This document shows positions 27,496 to 36,335 of a DNA stretch of 55,585 nucleotides, one piece after another (the first letter of the stretch is position 1; every line of letters starts with the position of its first letter). A model generated the notes under the pieces. The model did not search any database, was not told the origin of the DNA, and saw only the letters and a list, made by a program, of their open reading frames with translations. Source of the DNA: Acinetobacter geminorum (lineage in GTDB: Bacteria; Pseudomonadota; Gammaproteobacteria; Pseudomonadales; Moraxellaceae); the NCBI RefSeq assembly GCF_013009345.1, contig NZ_JABELE010000019.1:1-55585 (forward strand), given 5' to 3'. Made by a program: the position numbers and the translations under genes.

Positions 27496-28029
27496 TTATG
27501 CGCTCCGCTTGAAATAGGACTTAGCTACTTTTAAGTAAATATTTGCAGCTTCGTTGAATTTTTCTTTTAGGGTGAGTTCGGTTGGGTATTCTTTGACTGC
27601 AAGAGACGCAACCAATTTAGGTAAAATAAGAGATTCCATTTTATTTAGACAGCGTACTAAGCGAATGGCAGCAGATACATCACCATCAGCAATCATTCGG
27701 TCATTAGCAAATGCTTGGGCAGTACTTTCTTGAAAAGAAAATACTAAAAATGCATGAGTTACATGTTTGAATGTAATCGTTAAGTCTGGCTTTCTTTCAG
27801 CTCTTTTGAGTAGCTCTAACTGTTTGTCTTCTGTGACTCGAGCAAAAAATGCTGGTCCATTTGGGAAAACATTCATTGAAAGTACAAAGTGAACAGGAAA
27901 TTTAGATACTTCCTCTTGTATTTCAGTGTCCACTTGACTTGCCATGACTAAGCCACGACCAACAACATCCATCATGAGCTTAACGTAGGCAAGTTGCAGA
28001 GTAGGCTTTACAGCTTTTGTCGAAATCAC
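27496..28029 (-). CDS. SCP2-like protein paired with alcohol dehydrogenase
   Basis: 177 residues from a GTG preceded by AAGGGA. The pattern PDLTITFKHVTHAFLVFSFQESTAQAFANDRMIADGDVSAAIRLVRCLN resembles the SCP2 lipid-binding fold (PDLTI-F-d...G...G-v...a-kl). This is my reading of the pattern, not a search. It may present a hydrophobic alcohol or aldehyde to the dehydrogenase encoded 1 bp downstream. No catalytic residues recognised. Confidence 0.65.
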   Translation of the reverse strand: MISTKAVKPTLQLAYVKLMMDVVGRGLVMASQVDTEIQEEVSKFPVHFVLSMNVFPNGPAFFARVTEDKQLELLKRAERKPDLTITFKHVTHAFLVFSFQESTAQAFANDRMIADGDVSAAIRLVRCLNKMESLILPKLVASLAVKEYPTELTLKEKFNEAANIYLKVAKSYFKRSA

Positions 28030-28110
28030 TCGCGTATCCCTTGTTAAAATTGTGCAAAAGCAAATTTAGAGTAATTACTCTAATCCATTTTTATTTCATC
28101 GCAAAGCGAT

Positions 28111-28764
28111 TTATTCGGTTTTGACTTCTGGGTCATTAAAGTACCCAGTATTTTTAATATACTCAATAAAGTCTTGGCAAAGTTGAGTGAATGATGGATA
28201 AGGAGTCACCAAATCTTGTATACGCACCATTTCTAAACCTGCGTAGCCACAAGGATTGATCGTCTGGAACCCTTCTAAGGCACAGTCCAAGTTTAATGCT
28301 AATCCATGATAACTACGGCCACGACGAATTTTAAAACCTAAAGAACCAATCTTACGACCATCCACATAAACTCCTGGTGCATCTGGCTTTGCATACGCTT
28401 CAATTCCGTATTTTTTTAAAACATCTATCATGAATTGTTCAGCAAAACTGACCAATGTGCGTACGTTCCACTTTAGACGATTAAGATCAAACATGAAGTA
28501 AGCCACAAGTTGACCAGGTCCATGCCAAGTTACTTGTCCGCCACGGTCAGTCTGCACTACAGGAATATCTGATGAAATTAGGATGTGTTCAGGTTTACCA
28601 GCTTGACCTTGAGTTAAAACATTATGATGTTGAAGTAACCATAACTCATCGGGCGTATCTTGATCTCGCTCATTTGTTAAGAGTTTCATGGTTTCAAATT
28701 TGCTTTGATAATCTTGTAAATCGTTCCATTGCCGAATGATTAAGTTAGGTTTATCAAGGCTCAT
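28111..28764 (-). CDS. lipB: Octanoyl-ACP:protein N-octanoyltransferase
   Basis: 217 residues from ATG 28764; GTG 28767 is an alternative. LipB transfers the octanoyl group from acyl carrier protein to lipoyl domains, the first step of lipoate attachment to E2 subunits such as SucB in this window. Motifs are DRGGQVTWHGPGQLVAYFM, the catalytic Lys region GRKIGSLGFKIRRGRSYHGLALN, and the catalytic Cys in INPCGYAGLEM. It sits near the ybeD homologue as in E. coli, but a strong terminator separates them. Confidence 0.95.
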   Translation of the reverse strand: MSLDKPNLIIRQWNDLQDYQSKFETMKLLTNERDQDTPDELWLLQHHNVLTQGQAGKPEHILISSDIPVVQTDRGGQVTWHGPGQLVAYFMFDLNRLKWNVRTLVSFAEQFMIDVLKKYGIEAYAKPDAPGVYVDGRKIGSLGFKIRRGRSYHGLALNLDCALEGFQTINPCGYAGLEMVRIQDLVTPYPSFTQLCQDFIEYIKNTGYFNDPEVKTE

Positions 28765-28917
28765 CACAATATCTTCCTATAATTAGTTTATGCGGCACCC
28801 AGATCATATCTACTAGATAAAAGCCGAAAACCTTGTAATTTTAAAGGATTTTATAAAAGGAATTCTAAATATTTGTAAGGTTTTTCGTGGTCGTTAGGTT
28901 GTAAAATTTCCAAAAAA

Positions 28918-28948
28918 ATACCACAGTAAGAATGCCTGACTGTGGTAT
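28918..28948 (-). terminator. Terminator after the ybeD homologue
   Basis: Arms ATACCACAGT and its complement, 11-base loop, seven T on the minus strand; lies between the DUF493 gene and lipB. Confidence 0.9.
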
Positions 28949-28966
28949 TTATTGAAGAACTTAAAA

Positions 28967-29254
28967 TTAAAGCGCAGTTCTAATCTGCGGACAAGCAGCC
29001 AAGTCAGCATAAAGTGCATGAACTTGTTCCAATTCTTCAAAGCGCAATTGTGCTGTTAAAGAATGATACTTGCCGGTGCGAGATTCTTGAACTTTTAATG
29101 TTGAGTGGTCGAAGTCTGGAAAATGTTTTACCAAAATATCGACTACAGCAACACGTAATTCTTCACCCGCATCGCCAATAAGTTTAATTGGATAATCCAT
29201 CGGAAATACCCAAAGATGTTCTTGTAGTTCGCGAGATGGAGTGCGGTCTAACAT
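28967..29254 (-). CDS. ybeD: DUF493 protein (YbeD family)
   Basis: 95 residues. LWVFPMDYPIKLIGDAGEEL and YHSLTAQLRFEELEQVHALYADL are typical of the YbeD/UPF0250 family, a small ferredoxin-like fold with regulatory ACT-like topology. The function is not known, but it is often next to lipB as here. It lies 97 bp downstream of rpoD on the same strand behind a hairpin (29273-29298). Confidence 0.9.
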   Translation of the reverse strand: MLDRTPSRELQEHLWVFPMDYPIKLIGDAGEELRVAVVDILVKHFPDFDHSTLKVQESRTGKYHSLTAQLRFEELEQVHALYADLAACPQIRTAL

Positions 29255-29272
29255 AAGTTACCTCATGATTTG

Positions 29273-29298
29273 AAACGCCTGCATTATCGCAGGCGTTT
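29273..29298 (-). terminator. Hairpin between rpoD and the ybeD homologue
   Basis: Perfect 10-bp arms AAACGCCTGC and its complement with a 6-base loop. The T-tract is only three bases, so it may terminate rpoD transcripts partially. It ends about 18 bp before the ybeD start codon and could affect its translation. Confidence 0.55.
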
Positions 29299-29351
29299 AT
29301 AGCTCTTTCTATTAAATGGGGCTTGGTTTTGAAATTTCAAGCTTTCAAAAC

Positions 29352-31238
29352 TTAGTCATTTTCCAAGAAAGAGCGTAAATGTTCAGAACGAGAAGGGTGA
29401 CGTAATTTACGCAATGCTTTCGCTTCAATCTGACGGATACGTTCACGTGTTACATCAAATTGTTTACCTACTTCTTCAAGTGTGTGATCGGTTGGCATAT
29501 CAATACCAAAACGCATCTTCAATACTTTTGCTTCACGTTCAGTTAAGTTTTCCAATACTTCACGAGTTGCTTCTTTTAAGCCTTCTGAAGTCGCAGCATC
29601 AATTGGAGAAGTGATGTTTTGATCTTCAATGAAATCCCCAAGATGTGAATCTTCATCATCACCAATAGGTGTTTCCATCGAAATCGGCTCTTTAGCAATT
29701 TTAAGTACTTTACGAACCTTAACTTCATCCATTTCTAAACGTTCACCTAATTCTTCAGGTGTTGGTTCACGGCCCATTTCTTGTAACAATTGACGAGATA
29801 CACGGTTGATCTTGTTAATCGTTTCAATCATGTGTACTGGAATACGAATCGTACGAGCCTGGTCGGCAATCGAACGGGTAATCGCCTGACGAATCCACCA
29901 AGTTGCATAAGTCGAGAATTTATAACCACGACGGTATTCAAACTTGTCTACAGCTTTCATCAAACCAATGTTCCCTTCTTGAATCAAGTCAAGGAACTGT
30001 AAACCACGGTTAGTATATTTCTTCGCAATAGAAATTACCAAACGGAGGTTGGCTTCTACCATTTCTTTCTTGGCACGACGTGCTTTCGCTTCACCAATTG
30101 CCATACGTTTAGAGATATCTTTAATCTCAGCAACGCTTAAACTAAGCTCTTTCTCAATATCTGCAATCTTTTGCTGGAATGCTAAAACATCTGGACGAAC
30201 TTTTTCTAAATGCGCCTTAATTTCAGCAGGTGCTTTAGCAATTTGTTCATCTAACCAAGCTGGATTAGATTCTTGTTTAGGGAAAGATGTACGGAATTGA
30301 GTACGGTCCATACGGCCACGACGTACTGCATAACGCATGATTTCACGTTCATTGGCACGAATTTGCTCATGTGTACCGCGAATCATTTCAGAGATGATGT
30401 CAAATAAACGTGGTGTAAATTTAAACATCATGAACACAGTAGCTAAAGCTTCTAAAGCTTCTTCAGCCTCTGGACTGTTACGACCATGCTTTTCAACAAC
30501 AGCTTTTGTTTTAGCCCAAGCAGCTTCAAGTTCAGTAAAACGAACTTTTGCAACTTCTGGGTCTGGTCCTGAATCGCCTTCAGAGTCATCATCACCTTCA
30601 GACTCTTCTTCTTCATCGTCATCATCAAGCTTAACTTCTTTGGTTGATTTTGAAGATGATTCGTCTTCTTCCTCAAGCTCTTCAACTTCTTCTAAAACTT
30701 CAGGGATATCTTCATCGGTTTCAGGATCGAGGTAGCCAGATAAAATATCTGCAAGACGGCGTTCGCCAGTTAAAAAATCATTATATTCTTTTAATACAAC
30801 TTCAACAGCATTTGGCCAGTAAGCAATTGAATTAAGGACATCACGAATACCTTCTTCAATACGTTTGGCAATGCTGATTTCACCTTCACGGGTTAACAGC
30901 TCAACTGTACCCATTTCACGCATGTACATACGTACAGGGTCTGTCGTACGTCCAGGCTCATTTTCAACCGATGCAAGTACGGCAGCAGCTTCTTCTTCAG
31001 CAACCTCATCAGTTGCGTCAGCCGACTCACCGAACATGGTATCGTCAGATTCAGGTGCACGCTCGTGTACAGGAATACCAACGTCTTGAAGCATTTGGAT
31101 GATGTCTTCAATCTGTTCGCTTTCAGTAATCGAGTCCGGCAGATGATCGTTAACCTCAGCGTAAGTTAAGTAACCTTGTTCTTTGCCTCGGCTAATCAGA
31201 GCCGCTACTTGAGAAGTAGGGGAATGCATATCGCTCAT
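29352..31238 (-). CDS. rpoD: RNA polymerase sigma-70 factor
   Basis: 628 residues, the housekeeping sigma factor. Region 1.1 starts SRGKEQGYLTYAEVNDHLP; GRTTDPVRMYMREMGTVELLTREGE is region 1.2. An acidic low-complexity non-conserved segment (about 165-225, many Glu, Asp and Ser) precedes the core. Region 2 has NLRLVISIAKKYTNRGLQFLDLIQEGNIGLMKAVDKFEYRRGYKFSTYATWWIRQ in separate recognisable blocks, region 3 follows, and region 4 ends with FDVTRERIRQIEAKALRKLRHP. Length fits the gammaproteobacterial form. Its promoter is likely the extended -10 at 31283. Confidence 0.98.
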   Translation of the reverse strand: MSDMHSPTSQVAALISRGKEQGYLTYAEVNDHLPDSITESEQIEDIIQMLQDVGIPVHERAPESDDTMFGESADATDEVAEEEAAAVLASVENEPGRTTDPVRMYMREMGTVELLTREGEISIAKRIEEGIRDVLNSIAYWPNAVEVVLKEYNDFLTGERRLADILSGYLDPETDEDIPEVLEEVEELEEEDESSSKSTKEVKLDDDDEEEESEGDDDSEGDSGPDPEVAKVRFTELEAAWAKTKAVVEKHGRNSPEAEEALEALATVFMMFKFTPRLFDIISEMIRGTHEQIRANEREIMRYAVRRGRMDRTQFRTSFPKQESNPAWLDEQIAKAPAEIKAHLEKVRPDVLAFQQKIADIEKELSLSVAEIKDISKRMAIGEAKARRAKKEMVEANLRLVISIAKKYTNRGLQFLDLIQEGNIGLMKAVDKFEYRRGYKFSTYATWWIRQAITRSIADQARTIRIPVHMIETINKINRVSRQLLQEMGREPTPEELGERLEMDEVKVRKVLKIAKEPISMETPIGDDEDSHLGDFIEDQNITSPIDAATSEGLKEATREVLENLTEREAKVLKMRFGIDMPTDHTLEEVGKQFDVTRERIRQIEAKALRKLRHPSRSEHLRSFLEND

Positions 31239-31525
31239 CTTTGCTTACTCTTTGTTGAATCTGTGGCAGTGAAAAACCGTGCATGATAGCACAATTTGCT
31301 TGAAATGTTTTGGCTTTGATCAGTAACCGTTAAATAAAAAATATCTTTGAATTCACGTCTGTTTTTTGAATATTGGGCTAAAATCATTTTTTTCAAGCTT
31401 AAATCATCGAAAAGATCATAGAATTTTTTTTTGATCAAAAAAATAGTTCAGCTTTATAAATACACAATTTTTTGGGTGAAAAAAAGCACAAATATGCAGT
31501 TTAATGAAAAAAATATAAATAAAAC
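31239..31525. other. Intergenic region between rpoD and the acidic small protein gene
   Basis: Divergent, very AT-rich spacer. On the minus strand an extended -10 (TGC TATCAT, 31283-31291 as complement) lies about 45 bp upstream of rpoD. No further ORF or RNA gene recognised. Confidence 0.45.
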
Positions 31526-31554
31526 TTGACACAGTTAAATAAGAAAGATAAATA
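31526..31554 (+). promoter_or_regulatory. Promoter of the acidic small protein gene
   Basis: Consensus TTGACA (31526-31531), 17-bp spacer, TAAATA (31549-31554). About 35 bases of leader to GTG 31597. Confidence 0.7.
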
Positions 31555-31596
31555 GCGGCTAGACCCATTCACATTTTTTCATTAGAGGTAGTTTTA

Positions 31597-31803
31597 GTGT
31601 CTTCTACAGATTTTGAACTAGATGATAACTACGGTGATGATGATGATGTCGGTTTTGATGAGTCATCAGGCAAAATCACTGCGAAAGAATCATTAGAAAA
31701 ACGTAGATTAATTGATGATCTATTAGCCCAACGCCGTTTAGAGCGTGAGTTAAAAGATTTTGATTATGATTTAGACGATGATGATCTTGATGATGAAGAC
31801 TAA
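31597..31803 (+). CDS. Small acidic protein, PA3496-like
   Basis: 68 residues from GTG, with AGAGG upstream. Both ends are clusters of Asp/Glu; the middle has a basic helical segment (KESLEKRRLIDDLLAQRRLERELKDF). This arrangement resembles small PA3496-family proteins of Pseudomonas, described as putative envelope integrity factors; the match is tentative. A consensus promoter drives it. It is followed by the UPF0149 gene after 74 bp and may be co-transcribed. Confidence 0.7.
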   Translation: MSSTDFELDDNYGDDDDVGFDESSGKITAKESLEKRRLIDDLLAQRRLERELKDFDYDLDDDDLDDED

Positions 31804-31877
31804 TCAAATCTGAATAGGGCATCGTCAGCTTAGATGCTATGCTATCGTAGATTTCTTTTTTATAGTCAGGTAACACA

Positions 31878-32402
31878 ATGAGTGCGTTAGATTTAGACCA
31901 ATTAAGTGAATATCTAGATGGAGACCACAATGAGTATGGTCTGGATTTCGCTGCAACTCATGGTTTTCTGTGTGCAATTGCAGTAGGCCCTCAGTTTGAT
32001 CGTTGGTTAGATGAATTATTTGATAATAACCATAAAAAAGTTCCTGCCGAAATTATTCAGCAGATCAAAGCGTGGTTAGAGTCAATTCGACAAGACTTAG
32101 CAAATGAAAATGGAATTGAATTTCCGTTTGAAATTGAAGAAGCCGATGTTGAGTCTAGCTTAGGCGATTGGAGTGTTGGATTTGTTGATGCGATGTTCTT
32201 AAATGAAGATGCATGGTTTGCACCTGAATATGAAGAACAATTAATTGATTTAACTTTACCAATGATGGTATTTAGTGGAATTGATGAAGAAGATCCACAG
32301 ATGGAATCTTTCCGTCGTAATGGACAGTTAATGGATGAACTGGCAGAAGAAATCCCAGATAATTTGAATGAATTATACTTGATGTATCATACGCCAAATT
32401 AA
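31878..32402 (+). CDS. UPF0149 (YecA-like) family protein
   Basis: 174 residues. The signatures are THGFLCAIAVGP near residue 28-40, and LGDWSVGFVDAMFLNEDAWF in the middle, typical of UPF0149/YecA. The SEC-C zinc-binding tail of longer YecA proteins is absent. No known role. It ends at a good terminator. Confidence 0.85.
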   Translation: MSALDLDQLSEYLDGDHNEYGLDFAATHGFLCAIAVGPQFDRWLDELFDNNHKKVPAEIIQQIKAWLESIRQDLANENGIEFPFEIEEADVESSLGDWSVGFVDAMFLNEDAWFAPEYEEQLIDLTLPMMVFSGIDEEDPQMESFRRNGQLMDELAEEIPDNLNELYLMYHTPN

Positions 32403-32424
32403 TTTATTAGAAGAAATAATAAAT

Positions 32425-32448
32425 AACGTCCTTTCTAGGGCGTTTTTT
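32425..32448 (+). terminator. Terminator after the UPF0149 gene
   Basis: AACGTCC and GGGCGTT (one G-U pair), TTTCTA loop, then T run. Confidence 0.82.
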
Positions 32449-32477
32449 ATTGTAAAAAATTAATTTGTACAAATAAA

Positions 32478-32507
32478 AAAGGGCAGTTAGAAATCTAAAT
32501 GCCCTTT
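32478..32507 (-). terminator. Terminator of trhO
   Basis: Outer arms AAAGGGCA/TGCCCTTT and inner arms TTAG/CTAA around AAAT, followed on the minus strand by T-rich sequence. Confidence 0.82.
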
Positions 32508-32525
32508 AAAAACTATAGTATGGTG

Positions 32526-33458
32526 TTATAGGCGTTTACGTTTTGCAGCAGCAATTTGTGATTGGCGCATACGGAAACCAGCTTTTTGCTTTTCGGTGGT
32601 CTTGTCGATGCAATAAACGCAAGAAACACCATGTTCGTAACTTGGTAGAGCAGACTCTTCAGGAGTTAAAGGCCAACCGCAAGCATGACATTTAATATTC
32701 ACGCCTTCCTCTACACCATGAGTTACAGCAGTACGTCCGTCAAATACAAAGCATTCGCCTTCCCATAAGCTTTCATCAGCAGGGGTTTCTTCTAAGTACT
32801 TAAGAATACCGCCTTTAAGATGGTAAACCTCTTTAAATCCTTCTTGAAGAAGTAAAGAAGTTGATTTTTCACAGCGAATACCACCAGTACAGAACATCGC
32901 AATTTTTTTGTCTTTATGTTGCTCTAACTCTTTCTTAACGTATTCTGGAAACTCACGGAATGTTTCTGTTTTAGGGTCAATTGCACCCTTAAATGTACCC
33001 GCTTTATATTCGTAATCATTACGTGTGTCGATTAAAATTACATCATCACGTGCGATTAAATCATTCCATTCTTTAGGATCAAGATAGTGACCGACTAAGT
33101 CACGAGGTTTAACTTCAACACCTAAAGTCACAATTTCTTCTTTAAGTTTAATTTTCATTTTGCGGAAAGGTTTGTCAGAACTATGGGATTCTTTGTATTC
33201 CATAGCACCAAAGCCTTCATTGAGCAAAAATTGATGTAGTGTATCAATTGCTAAGCGATCACCAGCAACAGTACCATTAATTCCTTCACCTGCTACAATC
33301 AGAGTTCCACAAAGGTTAATTGTTTTCACTAAGTCTAATAAACGTTGTTGAAGATCGGCAGGATCTTGAACTTCTTTAAATTGATATAGTGCTGCAACAA
33401 CCCAACCTGCGGTCGCTTGCTGTTCTACAGGTGCAAGCTGTTCTACAGTAGCGTTCAT
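32526..33458 (-). CDS. trhO: tRNA uridine(34) hydroxylase TrhO (rhodanese-like)
   Basis: 310 residues from ATG 33458, chosen because GGAG lies 7 bases upstream; the TTG at 33470 lies over that site. TrhO (YceA) hydroxylates U34 of tRNA to 5-hydroxyuridine in an oxygen-dependent reaction. The N-terminal acylphosphatase-like part has AGEGINGTVAG; the rhodanese domain has LIDTRNDYEYKAGTF and the active-site loop FCTGGIRCEKS. The C-terminal tail carries CHACGWPL and CVYCID, a probable zinc site. Confidence 0.95.
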   Translation of the reverse strand: MNATVEQLAPVEQQATAGWVVAALYQFKEVQDPADLQQRLLDLVKTINLCGTLIVAGEGINGTVAGDRLAIDTLHQFLLNEGFGAMEYKESHSSDKPFRKMKIKLKEEIVTLGVEVKPRDLVGHYLDPKEWNDLIARDDVILIDTRNDYEYKAGTFKGAIDPKTETFREFPEYVKKELEQHKDKKIAMFCTGGIRCEKSTSLLLQEGFKEVYHLKGGILKYLEETPADESLWEGECFVFDGRTAVTHGVEEGVNIKCHACGWPLTPEESALPSYEHGVSCVYCIDKTTEKQKAGFRMRQSQIAAAKRKRL

Positions 33459-33569
33459 GGAAAACTCCAAATGTATTAATATAGAAATTTAAGGCGCATA
33501 TTTTAGCGCGAAAATTAGTAATAAGCGAGAAAACCATAAAAAGTATATGGTTTATTTAAGGAGTTTGTT

Positions 33570-34055
33570 TTGAGTAATGATCATCGAACGCTCTCTCTCA
33601 CCCCATGTGCAGGGCGTTGTTCAACAGTTTTTGGTGATCAGGTTTGTCGTGGTTGTCGCCGTTTTAACCACGAGGTGATTCAATGGAACACTTATACGGC
33701 AGAGCAGCGTTTGGCTGTATGGAAGCGTTTAGATGATCAATTGAATCAAATCTTAGTACCGATGTTGCCTCATGCAGACTTGCAGCATGTTGAAGGCTTT
33801 ATTTTAAGTAAGCGTGTTCGGTTAATGGAAGGGGCGAGCCAGGGGCGTAAGCTTTACCATGCCTTAAAAATATGTGAAAAGAATAAACATCTAGCACACG
33901 AGAGTGGTTTGGGTATTTCGGAGTCTCAAGTCAAAACGATATGGGTTGAGTTTGAAAGACGTGTTTTAGCGTTGGCTAAAGCGAGCTATGAGCTGGCTTG
34001 GTTGCGAGCAGATGGAATTAGTCATCACTTGTTAACTATGTATGAAGAAGAATAA
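33570..34055 (+). CDS. DUF1289 domain protein
   Basis: 161 residues from TTG 33570, which has AAGGAG 7 bases upstream. The N-terminal DUF1289 module holds the cysteine set CAGRCSTVFGDQVCRGCRR followed by EVIQWNTYTAEQRLAVWKRL, a short metal-binding-like motif usual for the family. The remaining 100 residues are helical and unassigned. The family is often near housekeeping genes; function unknown. It is convergent with gltA. Confidence 0.85.
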   Translation: MSNDHRTLSLTPCAGRCSTVFGDQVCRGCRRFNHEVIQWNTYTAEQRLAVWKRLDDQLNQILVPMLPHADLQHVEGFILSKRVRLMEGASQGRKLYHALKICEKNKHLAHESGLGISESQVKTIWVEFERRVLALAKASYELAWLRADGISHHLLTMYEEE

Positions 34056-34086
34056 GTCTAGAGTAGAAAAAGACGTAAATAAAAAA

Positions 34087-34109
34087 GCTGCCTTTTGGCA
34101 GCTTTTTTT
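34087..34109. terminator. Bidirectional terminator between DUF1289 gene and gltA
   Basis: GCTGCC, TTTT loop, GGCAGC with runs of A before and T after. Confidence 0.93.
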
Positions 34110-34129
34110 CATTAATTTTCTTTCGAATA

Positions 34130-35404
34130 TTAACGTTTGATGTCGCGTTGAGTTTCACCAGTATAAAGCTGACGAGGACGACCGATTTTGTAAGGGCCGC
34201 TGTGCATTTCTAACCAGTGGCTGATCCAACCAACTGTACGAGCAAGAGCGAAGATTACAGTAAACATTTCTGTTGGGATACCAATCGCTTTAAGGATGAT
34301 ACCTGAGTAGAAGTCTACGTTAGGGTAAAGTTTACGCTCAACGAAGTACGGGTCGTTCAATGCGATACGCTCAAGTTCCATAGCAAGTGCTAATTGAGGA
34401 TCGTTGATACCTAAAGCTTCAAGAACTTCGTCACAAGTTTGCTTCATTACTTTAGCGCGTGGATCGAAGTTTTTGTAAACGCGGTGACCGAAGCCCATAA
34501 GCTTAACTTCTTTGCGTTTAACTTTTTCCATGAACTCTGCAACGTTTTCAACGCTACCGATTTCATCAAGCATCTTAAGAACTGCTTCGTTTGCACCACC
34601 GTGAGCAGGGCCCCAAAGTGCAGAGATACCAGCAGAGATACATGCATACGGGTTTGCACCAGTAGAACCAGCAAGACGTACTGTAGATGTAGAAGCATTT
34701 TGCTCATGGTCAGCATGAAGCGTGAAAATACGATCCATTGCGCGAGCAAGAACAGGATTAACTTTGTAATCACGGTCAGCAGGAGTAGCAAACATCATGT
34801 GCAAGAAGTTTTCCGCATAACTTAAATCGTTACGTGGATAGATGAATGGTTGACCTACTGTGTATTTGTAACTCCAAGCAGCAAGTGTTGGAATTTTTGC
34901 AATTAAGCGAATTGCAGTGATTTCACGGTGGTTGATGTCTTCAATATCTAGGTTGTTGTGATAGAACGCAGATAATGCACCTACAACACCAACCATGATT
35001 GCCATTGGGTGAGCATCACGACGGAAACCATTGAAGAAACGGCTAACTTGATCGTGAACCATAGTGTGAGCACGTACTTTCGTATCAAACTCAACTTTTT
35101 GTTCAGCAGTTGGGAGCTCGCCATTTAATAATAAATAACAAGTTTCAAGGTAGTCTGCTTGAGTTGCTAACTGATCAATTGGGTAGCCGCGGTGTAATAA
35201 AATACCTTTGTCACCATCAATGAAAGTAATTTTAGATTCGCATGCGGCTGTCGCCATAAAACCAGGATCGAAAGTAAAATGACCTTCTTTCAGTATGCTG
35301 CTGACATCAATTACATCTGGACCTAAAGTGCCACTGTAGATTGGTAATCCAATTTCTTTGCCATCAAGATGTAATACGGCTTTTTTGCCATTTGCTTCAG
35401 ACAT
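34130..35404 (-). CDS. gltA: Citrate synthase (type II)
   Basis: 424 residues; condenses acetyl-CoA and oxaloacetate to citrate. Typical of the hexameric gram-negative form. Signatures are GILLHRGYPIDQLA, the active-site region LHADHEQNASTSTVRLAGS, and the catalytic GFGHRVYKNFDPRA with the later Asp in NVDFYSG. AGGAGA precedes the ATG. It is divergent from the sdh-suc operon, which encodes the later steps. An 8-bp inverted repeat (CAAAATTT at 35481, AAATTTTG at 35511) lies in its upstream region. Confidence 0.98.
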   Translation of the reverse strand: MSEANGKKAVLHLDGKEIGLPIYSGTLGPDVIDVSSILKEGHFTFDPGFMATAACESKITFIDGDKGILLHRGYPIDQLATQADYLETCYLLLNGELPTAEQKVEFDTKVRAHTMVHDQVSRFFNGFRRDAHPMAIMVGVVGALSAFYHNNLDIEDINHREITAIRLIAKIPTLAAWSYKYTVGQPFIYPRNDLSYAENFLHMMFATPADRDYKVNPVLARAMDRIFTLHADHEQNASTSTVRLAGSTGANPYACISAGISALWGPAHGGANEAVLKMLDEIGSVENVAEFMEKVKRKEVKLMGFGHRVYKNFDPRAKVMKQTCDEVLEALGINDPQLALAMELERIALNDPYFVERKLYPNVDFYSGIILKAIGIPTEMFTVIFALARTVGWISHWLEMHSGPYKIGRPRQLYTGETQRDIKR

Positions 35405-35541
35405 TCAATAGATCTCCTGTCCTGGTGAATGTTGATCTGACTCGAAATCCTAATGTTCTCATGTGCGAATCAGACGGTGTCAAAATTTGCTATAAGATTA
35501 GTGAGTACTGAAATTTTGTCAATTATACTTATGGATAAAAA

Positions 35542-35655
35542 ATGACGTTCCCACAGAGAGTTAGTCATCAAGACCCGAGCAAAAAAGTCAGTAAAATCAC
35601 TGCATCGGGATGGTATAATAAGTCAATTCAACAAGAACGTGCAGAAAAAAAATGA
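35542..35655 (+). CDS. Possible 37-residue small protein in the gltA-sdhC gap
   Basis: ATG to TGA without interruption, beginning MTFPQRVSHQDP and ending QQERAEKK; composition is basic and polar with no membrane helix. A TATACT box at 35524-35529 would place a transcript start only a few bases before the ATG, so it might be near leaderless. No good ribosome site. A tiny frame ATG GAT AAA AAA TGA (35531-35545) overlaps its start. Not in any family I recognise; could be chance. Confidence 0.3.
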   Translation: MTFPQRVSHQDPSKKVSKITASGWYNKSIQQERAEKK

Positions 35656-36215
35656 AGGATGAGTACAATTGTAAGCAAATTTATAAATTGCAATTCAAAA
35701 TAATAAGACGGTAGAAAATGCCAATCCCCTTAAAAAAATCATAAAACTCATGATGTAATTTCAAATTTATACTCAAAAAAAATTGTATTTCTATTTAGTT
35801 GTAACAAAGAATATTGTTCTTTTTTTAAGTTTAATTGTATAAAAAATAGCTTATCAGATGAGTTTAAAATCATAAGAACTGTTTTTAATGAAATTCACTT
35901 TCGAAAAACTAGTGTAGATCGCTTAATATCTATCTGAAATATAAGTCTGTTCACTTATTTGAAATGTGGCTCACATTGAAAATAGGAGAGTATTGCGATC
36001 ATTTTTCTATTGATATGAGGAATTTATAACTTTATCTTTAGTCTAAAATCGGCTTATTTAAAAGAAATTTCAGAAAAAATGAAATTAAATAAAAAGTTAT
36101 TTTAAACAAGGACATGATGTATATAGGTATAGTTTTTTTATTGACTTAATAATGTAATATTGTTTTGAATGATTCTTATTTAATGGTTTTTTGCTGAAAT
36201 GGCAAAGTGGATTGT

Positions 36216-36244
36216 TTGTATTTTGATACTTCGCGTTTTATAAT
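36216..36244 (+). promoter_or_regulatory. sdhCDAB promoter
   Basis: TTGTAT (36216-36221), 17-bp spacer, TATAAT (36239-36244). Predicts a leader of about 95 bases. Confidence 0.6.
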
Positions 36245-36260
36245 TCAGTGTCGTTTATAG

Positions 36261-36335
36261 GTTAGGCATGAGCTGTGCTTGCCTAACAATGCCAGCTTTC
36301 CTTGGAATTAATTCAACAAACTCCGGTCGGAGTTT
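36261..36335 (+). promoter_or_regulatory. Structured leader of sdhC (two hairpins)
   Basis: Hairpin 1 has 8-bp arms GTTAGGCA (36261-36268) and TGCCTAAC (36280-36287) with a further AGC/GCT pairing inside. Hairpin 2 has arms AAACTCCG (36318-36325) and CGGAGTTT (36328-36335); its right arm contains the only GGAG near the start codon. Folding would hide that site. Confidence 0.6.

Noticed and set aside
30337..30735. Ser-rich 132-codon ORF on the plus strand
   Set aside because: Antisense image of the Glu/Asp-rich segment of rpoD; the Ser runs are reverse complements of acidic codons.
35481..35518. CAAAATTT/AAATTTTG pair upstream of gltA as an operator
   Set aside because: Arms are pure A/T but for one base and 22 bases apart in an AT-rich region, so chance is likely.
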